Assembly (NCBI GenBank): GCA_003661825.1
Contig: QMWW01000009.1
Location: forward strand, 1-17,114
DNA length: 17,114 nt
Origin: Thermoprotei archaeon
GTDB taxonomy: Archaea; Thermoproteota; Thermoprotei_A; Sulfolobales; Desulfurococcaceae
Reading direction: 5' to 3'
Below, in pieces: positions 1-7,059 of this stretch. Made by a program: the position numbers and the translations under genes. How positions within the stretch are numbered: the stretch's first letter is position 1; the number at the start of each line of letters is the position of its first letter. The notes below the pieces were generated by a model that made no database searches, had not been told where the DNA came from, and worked only from the letters and a program-made list of their open reading frames with translations.

Positions 1-1074
1 CATATAGGGTACAGCGTAGTCGTAGTTGTTGATTACCCATTTTATCCTCTTAGCTAGCTCGACGCAGTCCCCCGGAGGCACGGTCAGTCTAGGAACATAC
101 TGATATAGCTCTACCAGTCTAGGAGTTCTAGACCCTATTATGGGTTTTAATCCTCCCATTGATAAATGGAGTATACCGCTTACAGAGTATGTACCCGGTT
201 TATCTCTGTAAGGGAGGACGAGTATATCGGCTAGTCCTATGACTCTAAGGATCTCGTCGCTGGAGAGGTAGCGATCCATCAGTATTATGTTATGCTCTTC
301 TCTGAGCTCTTCTATTAACTCAACTATTCTTTGATCCCTCGGTTCACCAGCTACTAGTACTGTTTTATCAATACCCTTTAGATAGCTTAGAGCACTAAAC
401 AGTATATCGATGCCTTTATCCGGTCTTAAGAACCCTGGTATAGCGATGACGGCTCCTTTGAGAGACTCAGTGGCTATTCCAAGGCTTTCAGCTAGTACTT
501 GACGCGGGAACTCCAAGTAGGGGTTTATTAGAGTACCGTGCGGTATTCTGTAGATTTTCCTGGGATCAACGCCTTGGCACTGTAGCTCAAACTCTTGAAG
601 AATACTATGTACTACTACTGCATCAAACTCGTTTAGGTGCATCTGGAATACTCCACGTTTGTCCCCTGAACTAGGGTGTGTTACAGTATGCATTGTTATT
701 ACGGCTTTCCTTACGAGTTTTTCCTCGCGGGCTGTTTTTACGGCTTCTACTAACTTTAAGCTCTCGCCAAATATCCCGTATTCGTGTTCAACGTGTAGTA
801 TGTCGGTTCTATCCATATAGCCTAGTTCGTCTAGTAGCTTTCTATACGATCGATCCTGTTCGCTGAATGCTGGGATAACCTTAACATCTAGTACCTCGTC
901 GTACCAGGATTTATTTCCTTCAACCGTAGAGGTTAGTACTGCGAACTTGTTCCACGAGGCAATAGAGTGCATTGCTGAGATTAAGTGTCTAGTGTACTCG
1001 GCTACTCCACAGTGCATTGGAGGATAGCGCGATACGAATACTATGTTAAGCTTGTAGCTCTCTCCAACACCCAA
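1..1074 (-). CDS. GT4-type glycosyltransferase, C-terminus cut off by the window edge
   Basis: Transfers a sugar from an activated donor to an acceptor, probably a surface glycan, lipid or soluble glycoside; the substrate cannot be read from sequence. The frame is open for 358 codons from a TTG at 1074 to base 1. Visible family marks are the N-terminal Rossmann strand followed by HCGVAEYT (residues 21-28), an HVEHEYGIFG block about one third in, ITMHT, IPHGT at the end of the N-terminal domain, and GFLRPDKGID opening the second Rossmann domain, as usual for GT-B family 4 enzymes. An in-frame TGA lies just upstream at about 1083-1081, so TTG 1074 is the only reasonable start; GAGAGG sits about 8 bases before it. 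It follows the SplB-like gene on the same strand after 84 bases that carry a separate TATA element, so it may have its own promoter. Family members are usually about 380-420 residues, so only a short C-terminal part is missing. Confidence 0.85.
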   Translation of the reverse strand, partial: MGVGESYKLNIVFVSRYPPMHCGVAEYTRHLISAMHSIASWNKFAVLTSTVEGNKSWYDEVLDVKVIPAFSEQDRSYRKLLDELGYMDRTDILHVEHEYGIFGESLKLVEAVKTAREEKLVRKAVITMHTVTHPSSGDKRGVFQMHLNEFDAVVVHSILQEFELQCQGVDPRKIYRIPHGTLINPYLEFPRQVLAESLGIATESLKGAVIAIPGFLRPDKGIDILFSALSYLKGIDKTVLVAGEPRDQRIVELIEELREEHNIILMDRYLSSDEILRVIGLADILVLPYRDKPGTYSVSGILHLSMGGLKPIIGSRTPRLVELYQYVPRLTVPPGDCVELAKRIKWVINNYDYAVPYM

Positions 1075-1112
1075 TCCTAGAGCCTCTCAACCCCACACTC
1101 TACTAAGTCATA

Positions 1113-1122
1113 TTACTTATAA
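1113..1122 (-). promoter_or_regulatory. TATA box for the glycosyltransferase gene
   Basis: On the minus strand the sequence reads TTTATAAGTA, about 40 bases before the TTG start. An archaeal start site some 25 bases downstream would fall near 1090 and give a leader of roughly 15 bases containing GAGAGG. Inferred from position and sequence only. Confidence 0.5.
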
Positions 1123-1140
1123 ACCTATTTATGGAGATAC

Positions 1141-1156
1141 AGCAGTCAAGACTGCT
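1141..1156. repeat. Inverted repeat, 7-bp arms, after the radical SAM gene
   Basis: AGCAGTC-AA-GACTGCT is a perfect dyad beginning two bases after the radical SAM stop codon and about 20 bases upstream of the TATA element of the glycosyltransferase gene. The two-base spacer makes a poor RNA hairpin and no T-tract follows on the minus strand, so a protein-binding dyad is as likely as a terminator. Confidence 0.45.
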
Positions 1157-1158
1157 AC

Positions 1159-1995
1159 CTAGGTCTTCATGTATCTATCAAGCGTGGGAGGACTCGACGG
1201 CTCTGCAAACCCCTTGATACACTCTACTCCCTTCTCTCTACATAGCTCGAATACCCTCTTATAGAATAAGTCCCAGTCAAAAGCTCTAGTAGCTAGAGCG
1301 TATCTGTAAAGAGGATGTACATGTTCTAGCATGAAGTACTTTACGCGTAGAGGGTCTACCAGTACTTTGCTTCCAGTAGTATACGCGATCTGCAGTATTC
1401 TTTCTATCGTCTCTACATCGCTGTTAAGCCCCGGTATTACGGGGCCGTAGAAGATCCAGGTCTCAATACCCTTCTCGGCAATCCTCTTCAGCGCTTCAAC
1501 CCTAGCGGGTGGAGGAGGCGAAGAAGGCTCTATAAACGAAGAAATCCTGGTATTTAGGGTTGTTATAGTGAAGCCGACGTCAACTCTATCTCTATGTCTT
1601 AGCAGTAGATCGAGATCTCTCAGTATTAGCGTGCTCTTTGTCTGTAGGCTTACGTGAAAGCCGTGCTCTAATAGGATCTCGATTGAACGACGCGTAAGCT
1701 TGTAGATAGCTTCTACTGGCTGATATGGATCAGTTATGGTGGATACTCCAACTACGCCTTTTGGGGTAAAGCGGGCTTCGCGCTTAACTAGGTCAACTAT
1801 GTTCTCCTTAACGGCTACAACCATACCCCAGTTTTCGCTAATCTCTTTGTTCCTTGTGTAGAGGCGGGCATAGCAGTATATGCAGCCGTGCGAGCACCCC
1901 ATGTATGGATTTAGAGCGTAGTCTATATCAGGTAGACCGCTCCGCGTAAGAGCGCGTGAAACCCTAGTCATTATAATCCTAAATTTCCTAATCAA
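1159..1995 (-). CDS. Radical SAM protein, SplB-like (COG1533-type)
   Basis: A radical S-adenosylmethionine enzyme of the group often annotated as spore photoproduct lyase or DNA repair photolyase; most members of this group have no proven substrate. The iron-sulfur ligands are clear: C34, C38 and C41 in GCSHGCIYCYA, preceded by the family's ALNPYMG block. The 278-residue length suits the single-barrel form. The long reading starts at a TTG at 1995, overlapping the end of the Nre gene by 8 nt; an ATG at 1971 (residue 9) is a possible shorter start and also has AGGATT in front. The overlap implies co-transcription and translational coupling with Nre, a DNA repair protein, which supports a genome-maintenance role but does not prove photoproduct repair. 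A wider radical SAM function such as small-molecule or RNA modification is not excluded. Confidence 0.85.
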   Translation of the reverse strand: MIRKFRIIMTRVSRALTRSGLPDIDYALNPYMGCSHGCIYCYARLYTRNKEISENWGMVVAVKENIVDLVKREARFTPKGVVGVSTITDPYQPVEAIYKLTRRSIEILLEHGFHVSLQTKSTLILRDLDLLLRHRDRVDVGFTITTLNTRISSFIEPSSPPPPARVEALKRIAEKGIETWIFYGPVIPGLNSDVETIERILQIAYTTGSKVLVDPLRVKYFMLEHVHPLYRYALATRAFDWDLFYKRVFELCREKGVECIKGFAEPSSPPTLDRYMKT

Positions 1996-3241
1996 ACCCT
2001 TTTCTCCCGAAGAACTCGCTGATCCTCCTAGAGAATAGGAGGAGCTTAAAGAGCTTACTGCTAGCTACCCACTTCTTCGCGCCGAGCCTAGTCTCTCTAT
2101 TAAGTAGTTCGAGTACCTCTTTGAAGTCACTAGTAACTAGCACGGGACCCTTTCTTAGCATAGCCCTAATATTCTCTCTGACAAACCACACACCTATAGG
2201 TAGATTGAATCCAGGATAGATCTCTCGAAGTACAATTGCTACTGCCTGCCTTCTTCTGGCGTGGAGGTGTTCAGCAATGGCTAGCCTTGTCGCATAGTAA
2301 CACCCACCTATTTCGGGGTATGTGGTTCTTCCTCTATAGCCTTCATAGTCTCCTTCAACAACTACGTCTCTATCGCTAGGGTTCCACGTCGACCCGGGCC
2401 ACCAAGCCTCCATCCACTCATAGCTCCACTTACCCGGTACTAGTACTGCTATGAATAGGTTATCGTAGTATCTTCTAACGTATACTTCTATACTACTTAT
2501 CTCTGGAAACCCCTTAACTTCGCTCAATAGAGCCTCTGATATGGTAGAATCTACTGCGGTAATACTCCATCGAGTTGGAACAAGCCTCCGAGTCTCACCG
2601 CGGCCTAGCGCACCAACACTAAATACTTTCTGAATATAGGATACGGGTACTCCGCTTCTATAGAGCAGTAGTATAGCTTCTGATGCTTTGATGTACGGAT
2701 CCCCGTATACGCGGTCAACTACTCTCGGTATAGCGGGGTTGCCGACAACCCTGAAGTCTTTCAGAGGAGCACGCGGTCCCTGTGGAGGTTCGAATTCGCT
2801 TAGCAGAATCCGGGGCTTCACCGGCTTCTCCAGTCTAACCTCTACATCCACCGGTTTAGCGGATAGCACTAGCTCGTGTAGCTTCTCTACAACCGCGCTC
2901 TTAGTATCGCGTACATATAGCTTGGTAGAGCCTGTTACCAAGCTCCATCTAAACTTCAGTATATCCTCGAGCTTTACCCCGATCCACTTCTCGGGGAGAT
3001 CGTATATGCTAGTATCGCCCGTCTCGGGAGGGGTTGAAGGTCCTATGCTAACATAGGGGTATCCATAGCGGCCAACGAATACAGATGGAGGACTAGAGCC
3101 GAAAACCTCTCTCGTGTCCCTTATACTACTCAGTCTTAGCCTAGCTACTCTACGAGCTATGAGAGGACAGTAGCTAAGCCCACACCAATTCCTCCCGCGA
3201 CAGACGCTACACATCCTAGGATCTATGCTCAGCCTACTCAA
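1988..3241 (-). CDS. Nre family archaeal DNA repair protein
   Basis: Nre proteins are an archaeal family studied in haloarchaea, where NreA acts in repair of DNA damage and binds the PCNA clamp through a C-terminal PIP motif. Here the N-terminus has the family's four-cysteine zinc-type cluster C11-x2-C14-x5-C20-x4-C25 within CSVCRGRNWCGLSYCPL. The body carries family blocks such as SPPSVFVGRYGYP, GPSTPPETGD and the late IGVWFVRENIR. The extreme C-terminus ends SRRISEFFGRKGFD, which lines up with the PIP consensus Q-x-x-hydrophobic-x-x-F-F except that Ser404 replaces Gln. Length 417 is normal. The start is TTG at 3241; the next Met (residue 10) would leave almost nothing before the first cysteine. 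It is the first gene of a minus-strand unit with the overlapping radical SAM gene and is divergent from the pilin-like gene across 244 bases. Confidence 0.88.
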   Translation of the reverse strand: MSRLSIDPRMCSVCRGRNWCGLSYCPLIARRVARLRLSSIRDTREVFGSSPPSVFVGRYGYPYVSIGPSTPPETGDTSIYDLPEKWIGVKLEDILKFRWSLVTGSTKLYVRDTKSAVVEKLHELVLSAKPVDVEVRLEKPVKPRILLSEFEPPQGPRAPLKDFRVVGNPAIPRVVDRVYGDPYIKASEAILLLYRSGVPVSYIQKVFSVGALGRGETRRLVPTRWSITAVDSTISEALLSEVKGFPEISSIEVYVRRYYDNLFIAVLVPGKWSYEWMEAWWPGSTWNPSDRDVVVEGDYEGYRGRTTYPEIGGCYYATRLAIAEHLHARRRQAVAIVLREIYPGFNLPIGVWFVRENIRAMLRKGPVLVTSDFKEVLELLNRETRLGAKKWVASSKLFKLLLFSRRISEFFGRKGFD

Positions 3242-3485
3242 CAGCTTTCCCGATACCTAGGCCTCTATTTACCTATAGCTAATAACTAAGCCTTATAACG
3301 TAACCGTTTTGCATGGGAAGCTGTACTGTTTACGAGTACTAGCTAAACGTGTTTATCAAGAGTGAACGCTGTGACCCACGAGCTAATGCAGTACTAGTTC
3401 TCTTCTAATCGTTGAACTACTAGTAAGGGATAAATTAAACAAGGCTTATAACTACTATATACTTAGTTGAGCGGTGTAGTCTGGG
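3242..3485. promoter_or_regulatory. Divergent promoter region between Nre and the pilin-like gene
   Basis: No gene is visible in these 244 bases. Toward the left, the minus strand has CGTTATAAGGC (about 3291-3301) and AGCTATAGG nearer the start, either of which could serve Nre. Toward the right, CTATATACT at 3456-3464 lies about 26 bases before the GTG at 3486, implying leaderless or near-leaderless transcription of the pilin-like gene; GCTTATAAC at about 3445-3453 is an alternative that would give a roughly 10-base leader. Confidence 0.45.
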
Positions 3486-3935
3486 GTGCGGGGTTTGCCC
3501 TCAGCCTACACGGCTCTAGGAATAGTGTTTGTTCTAGTAGTAGCGTCTCTCTTAATAGCATTTACCGTAGAGCTCTCTACGAAGGAGTCTACAGCTGTGC
3601 TAGCACTGCTCCCTGACAGCCATATATGTACTAAGGCTGGAGCACTAGTTTTACACGTAGAGAACGATGGTAGCGTAGGCATAGCTTTTACTAAGTTCGA
3701 GATTCTTGAGCTAGGTAGAGTAGAGCTCTATGTTAAAGACGTTGCATCTCTGAGCGGTAATGGTATATGGATCGATAGGGATCAGCAGGTAATAGGCTTG
3801 GATATAGGCGGAGTGGGGTATATAGCACTAGACCTAGGTAACTACACAGAAGCAGTAAAGCCTGGAAACGAGTACACAGTCATAACCCATACAAGAGACC
3901 ATGGTATAGCAAAGATCAGGCTTAGAGCAGACTAG
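3486..3935 (+). CDS. Type IV prepilin-like membrane-anchored protein
   Basis: A 149-residue protein with one N-terminal hydrophobic helix (about residues 8-29) and a beta-rich, mildly acidic extracytoplasmic domain. The start MRGLPSAYTALGIVFV resembles an archaeal class III signal: a short charged leader ending R2-G3, then an uncharged residue and a long hydrophobic helix, the arrangement cut by PibD/FlaK-type peptidases before assembly into pili. No conserved glutamate at +5 of the predicted mature protein is visible, as is common in archaeal pilins. The gene starts with GTG and probably has almost no leader. No pilus ATPase, TadC-like membrane protein or second pilin lies beside it, so assembly partners would have to be elsewhere. 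A plain single-pass lipid-facing protein is the alternative; I recognise no specific domain in the C-terminal part. Confidence 0.6.
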   Translation: MRGLPSAYTALGIVFVLVVASLLIAFTVELSTKESTAVLALLPDSHICTKAGALVLHVENDGSVGIAFTKFEILELGRVELYVKDVASLSGNGIWIDRDQQVIGLDIGGVGYIALDLGNYTEAVKPGNEYTVITHTRDHGIAKIRLRAD

Positions 3936-4002
3936 CTACTACATAGTATGCTCTGCTAATATCATGTAGACACTAGACACGATATAGCCCGCTAAAATAG
4001 CC

Positions 4003-5361
4003 CTACGTTTTCTCTCTAAGTAGCCTATCCAGCGATTCAACAAACTTTCTCAGCCGATCCCTTCCTTCATACAGGTTATCGCCGGCCAGGATAGAAGCGA
4101 GCTTTCTAGCTAGGCGGGCCGTGGTTCCCGTTCTCCTAGCTTTCTCGAGCTCTCCTCTAAGCGGCTTATCCACTCCATGCTCCTTCAAAACGCTTAGAAA
4201 CCACTCTGCATCTACGGCTTTAGGGAGCATTTCCTGGATCTTCTCGTAGTACTCTACGATCTCCTTCCCAACATCCTTAATGTCCCCAAAGTCTGTGAGT
4301 AGTTTTACCGCTTCTTCGCCGAAGCCGTGTGATGCCAGTATAACTATCGACTTAGGATTAGACATGTACTTTACCGACATAGCTTCGCCGTACAGTTTAG
4401 ATGGAACTTCTAGCGTATAGGGTCTATAGGGTTCATCTACGGCATACCTCACGAACCTAGACCTAGTGCTTAGATCTACGCTCCACTCGTCAATGAGCCT
4501 ATCTAGGTCGTGACGCGAGGATATATGGACCTCCTCAACAGGGACTGTAGGCCAGTCTAGCAGCTTAGAGGACTCACCTACGGTTAGTAGCTCTCCGTTG
4601 GGTTTACGTGCATTAAGCAGGTAGAGCTTGAAGCTAGTGGGGTCGAAGAGCTCTATACTCGGTCTAGTAATCGCTGGTTCCGGCGCTTCAAGGATGAATG
4701 TAAAAGTCCATCCCTCGTATCCTTTTAGCTTATCGTATAGTCCCCTCTCCTCGGCTATGCTGTGCGCGATAGATACGTATGGATTCACGATTTCCTCGAA
4801 CTCGTGTACTTCGAGCCTCCTGCGTACATATACCATGTTGTGCAGCACGTACCTAGTTGCAGGTATCCACTTCTTCAGTATAGGGTTGTAGTAGAGGGTT
4901 ATCTGGTATCCATCAACTCTCTTAGTGACCTCGGACACCGGGGCTATGCTTGGGTCGGGAACTTTTACCTTGTGACCACTTATATCGTAAGCTCTATGTG
5001 TAGGATATGCTAAGACGCTGATGTTTCCTCCGCGGAAGTAGAGTATAGTTCCCGTGGCATCTAAGCTTACCGGGAAATAGCGGACACGGGTTCCAGGCTT
5101 CCACGAGTATATACAGATCTCGCCTTCTCCTACCTCTACACAGTTCCTCTGAACGTACTTCATGAATACATGGAGGTACTTATCGCTGAATACCTCTATC
5201 TTCTTAGTCGCTTCTCCCAGTAGCGAGGAAACCCGCTTAACGTCTGTACCGCTGAACTCCACACCCTGGTCTACATAGTGCTTGAAAGCTTCTACCATGC
5301 ATATAGAGTTACCAGTACATCTAGATTCGAGCTCTTTGAAACCCGCTGGGGGCTGAGACAT
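4003..5361 (-). CDS. Probable T4 Rnl1-like ATP-dependent RNA ligase
   Basis: Likely joins RNA 5'-phosphate and 3'-hydroxyl ends through a lysine-AMP intermediate. Nucleotidyltransferase motif I is seen as K147-R-V-D150-G151-Y, followed by WIPATR (165-170) where Rnl enzymes have their post-lysine strand. EGWTFTFILEAPEPAI (216-231) matches the acidic strand of motif III/IIIa in Rnl1 (T4: FTVNFEFVAP style), and FKLYLLNARKPNGELLT (244-260) matches the L-L-N-x-R-x-x-x-G-E segment that follows it. Motifs IV and V are not obvious: the best candidate for V is MSVKYMS around K331, lacking a clean K-x-K. A helical, charged C-terminal domain (about 350-452) could be a lineage-specific RNA-binding part. 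The start is ATG at 5361 with GGAGAGG upstream. It is last in a possible three-gene unit, 79 bases after the PEBP gene, with a TTTAATA element in that gap. The family call rests on motif reading alone and the divergence is considerable. Confidence 0.65.
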   Translation of the reverse strand: MSQPPAGFKELESRCTGNSICMVEAFKHYVDQGVEFSGTDVKRVSSLLGEATKKIEVFSDKYLHVFMKYVQRNCVEVGEGEICIYSWKPGTRVRYFPVSLDATGTILYFRGGNISVLAYPTHRAYDISGHKVKVPDPSIAPVSEVTKRVDGYQITLYYNPILKKWIPATRYVLHNMVYVRRRLEVHEFEEIVNPYVSIAHSIAEERGLYDKLKGYEGWTFTFILEAPEPAITRPSIELFDPTSFKLYLLNARKPNGELLTVGESSKLLDWPTVPVEEVHISSRHDLDRLIDEWSVDLSTRSRFVRYAVDEPYRPYTLEVPSKLYGEAMSVKYMSNPKSIVILASHGFGEEAVKLLTDFGDIKDVGKEIVEYYEKIQEMLPKAVDAEWFLSVLKEHGVDKPLRGELEKARRTGTTARLARKLASILAGDNLYEGRDRLRKFVESLDRLLREKT

Positions 5362-5440
5362 CGTTTCCGCCCTCTCCAGAGGTGTGCGTGGAACGAGCTA
5401 TTAGCTTCCGTATTAAATAGATTTCTTCCTCTAAGAAAAA

Positions 5441-6052
5441 CTATCTCTCGTATAACCCTACGTACACGCCATACGCTATAACGTGGCCTTTCATATAGGC
5501 TAGAATACTGGGTATATCCTCTCCCTCTAGATGTACCTCGGAGTCTAGAGCTAGAGCTAGGAATACGTAGCGGTGCTTACCGTGCGAGGGAGGCGGGCAA
5601 GGACCTCTGTAGCCTGGTTCTCCAAAATCATTTATTCCCTGTAGTCCTAACTCTACCCTCACCTTTCTAGGCTGGCCTCCTGATATAGTGATATCCCGTC
5701 CTCTAGATGCAATATTGTAGATGAGCCAGTGGTAGAACACACCGCTTGGTGTATCGGGGTCGTATACCAGTAGGGCTATTGATTTAGCGTTATCGGGTAT
5801 GTTGCTAATACGTACTTCTGGTGAGAGATCTGGGCCGTCGCACGTATACTTTGAGGGTATAGCGCTTCCATTGCTGAACCCCTCTACACTAACCACTAGG
5901 CTAGCCTTAGCCTCTCTTATCAACTCCTCGACTTTGCTTGGATAAAGCTCTCTATACCCTTCCTGTCGAGTGAAATGAATGTAAAGCGCTACTATGACTA
6001 GGAGGGCTAGGAGAAAGGCAAGAGATAGAGCTAACCATGTAGTCTTCGACAA
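5441..6052 (-). CDS. Membrane-anchored PEBP family protein (YbhB/YbcL type)
   Basis: A phosphatidylethanolamine-binding-protein fold of the bacterial/archaeal YbhB/YbcL branch, sometimes annotated as Raf kinase inhibitor-like; its ligand in archaea is unknown. Residues 6-26 form a single hydrophobic helix after a short MSKTTW start, so the domain is either anchored or exported. The ligand-pocket motifs are intact: Y97-D98-P-D100-TPSG, H108-W109, GYRGPCPPP (147-155) and H160-R161-Y. Length, 203 residues, is the usual domain plus the anchor. Start is TTG at 6052, 12 bases after the stop of the upstream acidic protein, so the two are surely co-transcribed. A Cys just after the helix, needed for a lipoprotein, is absent. 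Confidence in the fold is high; role is unknown. Confidence 0.9.
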   Translation of the reverse strand: MSKTTWLALSLAFLLALLVIVALYIHFTRQEGYRELYPSKVEELIREAKASLVVSVEGFSNGSAIPSKYTCDGPDLSPEVRISNIPDNAKSIALLVYDPDTPSGVFYHWLIYNIASRGRDITISGGQPRKVRVELGLQGINDFGEPGYRGPCPPPSHGKHRYVFLALALDSEVHLEGEDIPSILAYMKGHVIAYGVYVGLYER

Positions 6053-6064
6053 GCTCTCTCCCAG

Positions 6065-6784
6065 CTACGTAGACTTTATCTCAACACTTACCGGTATGTA
6101 TAGGTCATGCATAGCGGCTACCAGCTTGAGATCGCTCTCGAGGAGATCCTTTAACTCGCCAGACTTACACCTACTGAACAGTCCTTTCTTCCTAACTAGC
6201 ACCTCTACATATACTTTGTCCTCTGCAACGTTAACTCTCGTTTCAACAACTTGGCACCCATAAGCAGGAGCTGTATCTTCGATGATCTTGCGGACTCTAT
6301 TTCTAAACTCCTCTAGCTTCTTCTCCAACTCAACGCCTTCCCGCTCCTCCTCTACAACAGCTTCCTCTACTGCAGCCTCGGTTGTAGGTGGTTTTTTCTC
6401 CTCTTCCCCCGGAACTACCTCGAAAAGCTTAAACTGTATAGGTTTTTCGCGCGAGATCTTGATTAAATTCTCCAAAGGCTTTAAACCAGCTATTCTCTCG
6501 CCCTTCTCTAGGTCGGACATAGCTACAGAAACTATGACTCCATTGCTCATATATACGACAAATCTCTTACCCTCTAGCTCTGCTGTGAGTAGAACCTCTT
6601 TTCCATCACTGTACTCGTGTATTCGCTTAAAATCTTCGTACCTAACGGTAATGCTTCCTAAGAACCTACTCCTAATTAAAAGCTGGGCTTCAAAAGTAAT
6701 ATCGCCCAGTAGATCAGCTTTATCCAGGTCTATTGGGAGAGACGCCATTAGCTCCTCTAGCTCTTTCTCATCACTATCGCTCAA
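6065..6784 (-). CDS. Acidic two-domain protein of unknown function
   Basis: I do not recognise a characterised family. The protein has an alpha/beta N-terminal part (about residues 20-115) containing GKEVLLTAELEGKRFVVYMS, NGVIVSVAMS and a predicted helix with LKPLENLI; that order (strand pair, G-x-I-V-x-A-like turn, helix, final KLFEV strand) recalls the DUF2226/DUF4388 type of small regulatory domain, by pattern only. A Pro/Glu-rich linker (about 121-150) follows, then a C-terminal domain starting with a charged helix ELEKKLEEFRNRVRKIIE and alternating strands VVETRVNVAEDKVYVEVLV. No transmembrane segment is present, so it is probably cytoplasmic. The start is TTG at 6784, supported by GGAGGT and a nearer GGAG upstream; a later Met at residue 13 is possible. 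It leads the unit with the PEBP gene (12 bases) and the RNA ligase. Confidence 0.7.
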   Translation of the reverse strand: MSDSDEKELEELMASLPIDLDKADLLGDITFEAQLLIRSRFLGSITVRYEDFKRIHEYSDGKEVLLTAELEGKRFVVYMSNGVIVSVAMSDLEKGERIAGLKPLENLIKISREKPIQFKLFEVVPGEEEKKPPTTEAAVEEAVVEEEREGVELEKKLEEFRNRVRKIIEDTAPAYGCQVVETRVNVAEDKVYVEVLVRKKGLFSRCKSGELKDLLESDLKLVAAMHDLYIPVSVEIKST

Positions 6785-7059
6785 AACTCCTGAAACCTCC
6801 AGCTAAAAGACCTATAGCTAAAAAAAGCCGTCATTACGCACAGGTATACAGTATTCTGATTTTATTCTTTAATAGGTTTATCCCGTAACCGACTTCTACT
6901 CCTAGGCCATAGTTACATATCTTCGATTCCGTGATACACCTGGGCTAGATACTAGAGTGCTACGGGGAGAGATACTCCCGCTGGGCTATAGGCTTAAGTT
7001 ATGGTTTTAACCATTGTTTAGCTAATAGTATAGCTATCTCAAGCGCTTGGTGCAGTGTC
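6785..7059. promoter_or_regulatory. Divergent intergenic region, two promoters
   Basis: No gene is visible. On the minus strand GCTTTTTTTAGCTATAGG (about 6811-6829) is a candidate TATA region for the acidic-protein operon, with GGAGGT at 6795-6800 as its ribosome site. On the plus strand CTAATAGTATAGC (about 7022-7033) lies some 28 bases before the GTG of the DHH gene, so that transcript probably has little or no leader. The stretch also has a weak hairpin CGGGGAG-AGATA-CTCCCG near 6963-6979. Confidence 0.4.
7001..7014. repeat. Inverted repeat ATGGTT-TT-AACCAT upstream of the DHH gene
   Basis: Two perfect 6-bp arms with a 2-bp centre lie immediately upstream of the presumed TATA region of the DHH phosphoesterase gene, about 46 bases before its start. 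Placement fits a regulator site, but short dyads also occur by chance. Confidence 0.35.

Noticed and set aside
1159..1995. True spore photoproduct lyase
   Set aside because: The radical SAM cysteines and NPYMGC block match the wide COG1533-type group; nothing seen proves the photoproduct lyase activity.
2688..3056. 122-codon plus-strand frame inside the Nre gene
   Set aside because: Ser/Thr-rich translation typical of a reverse shadow; Nre has clear family motifs on the other strand.
4998..5064. DATGT in the N-terminal part of the RNA ligase as the lysine motif I
   Set aside because: It has no lysine before the glycine. The K147-R-V-D-G-Y block later in the protein fits the motif and is followed by the expected downstream blocks.
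6282..6806. 174-codon plus-strand frame opposite the acidic protein
   Set aside because: Poly-Ser translation arises from the Glu-rich codons of the minus-strand gene, which has a ribosome site and operon position.
6890..7000. Small RNA or C/D box sRNA in the 6785-7059 gap
   Set aside because: I could not find paired C (RTGATGA) and D (CTGA) boxes at proper spacing; the hairpin near 6963 is weak.
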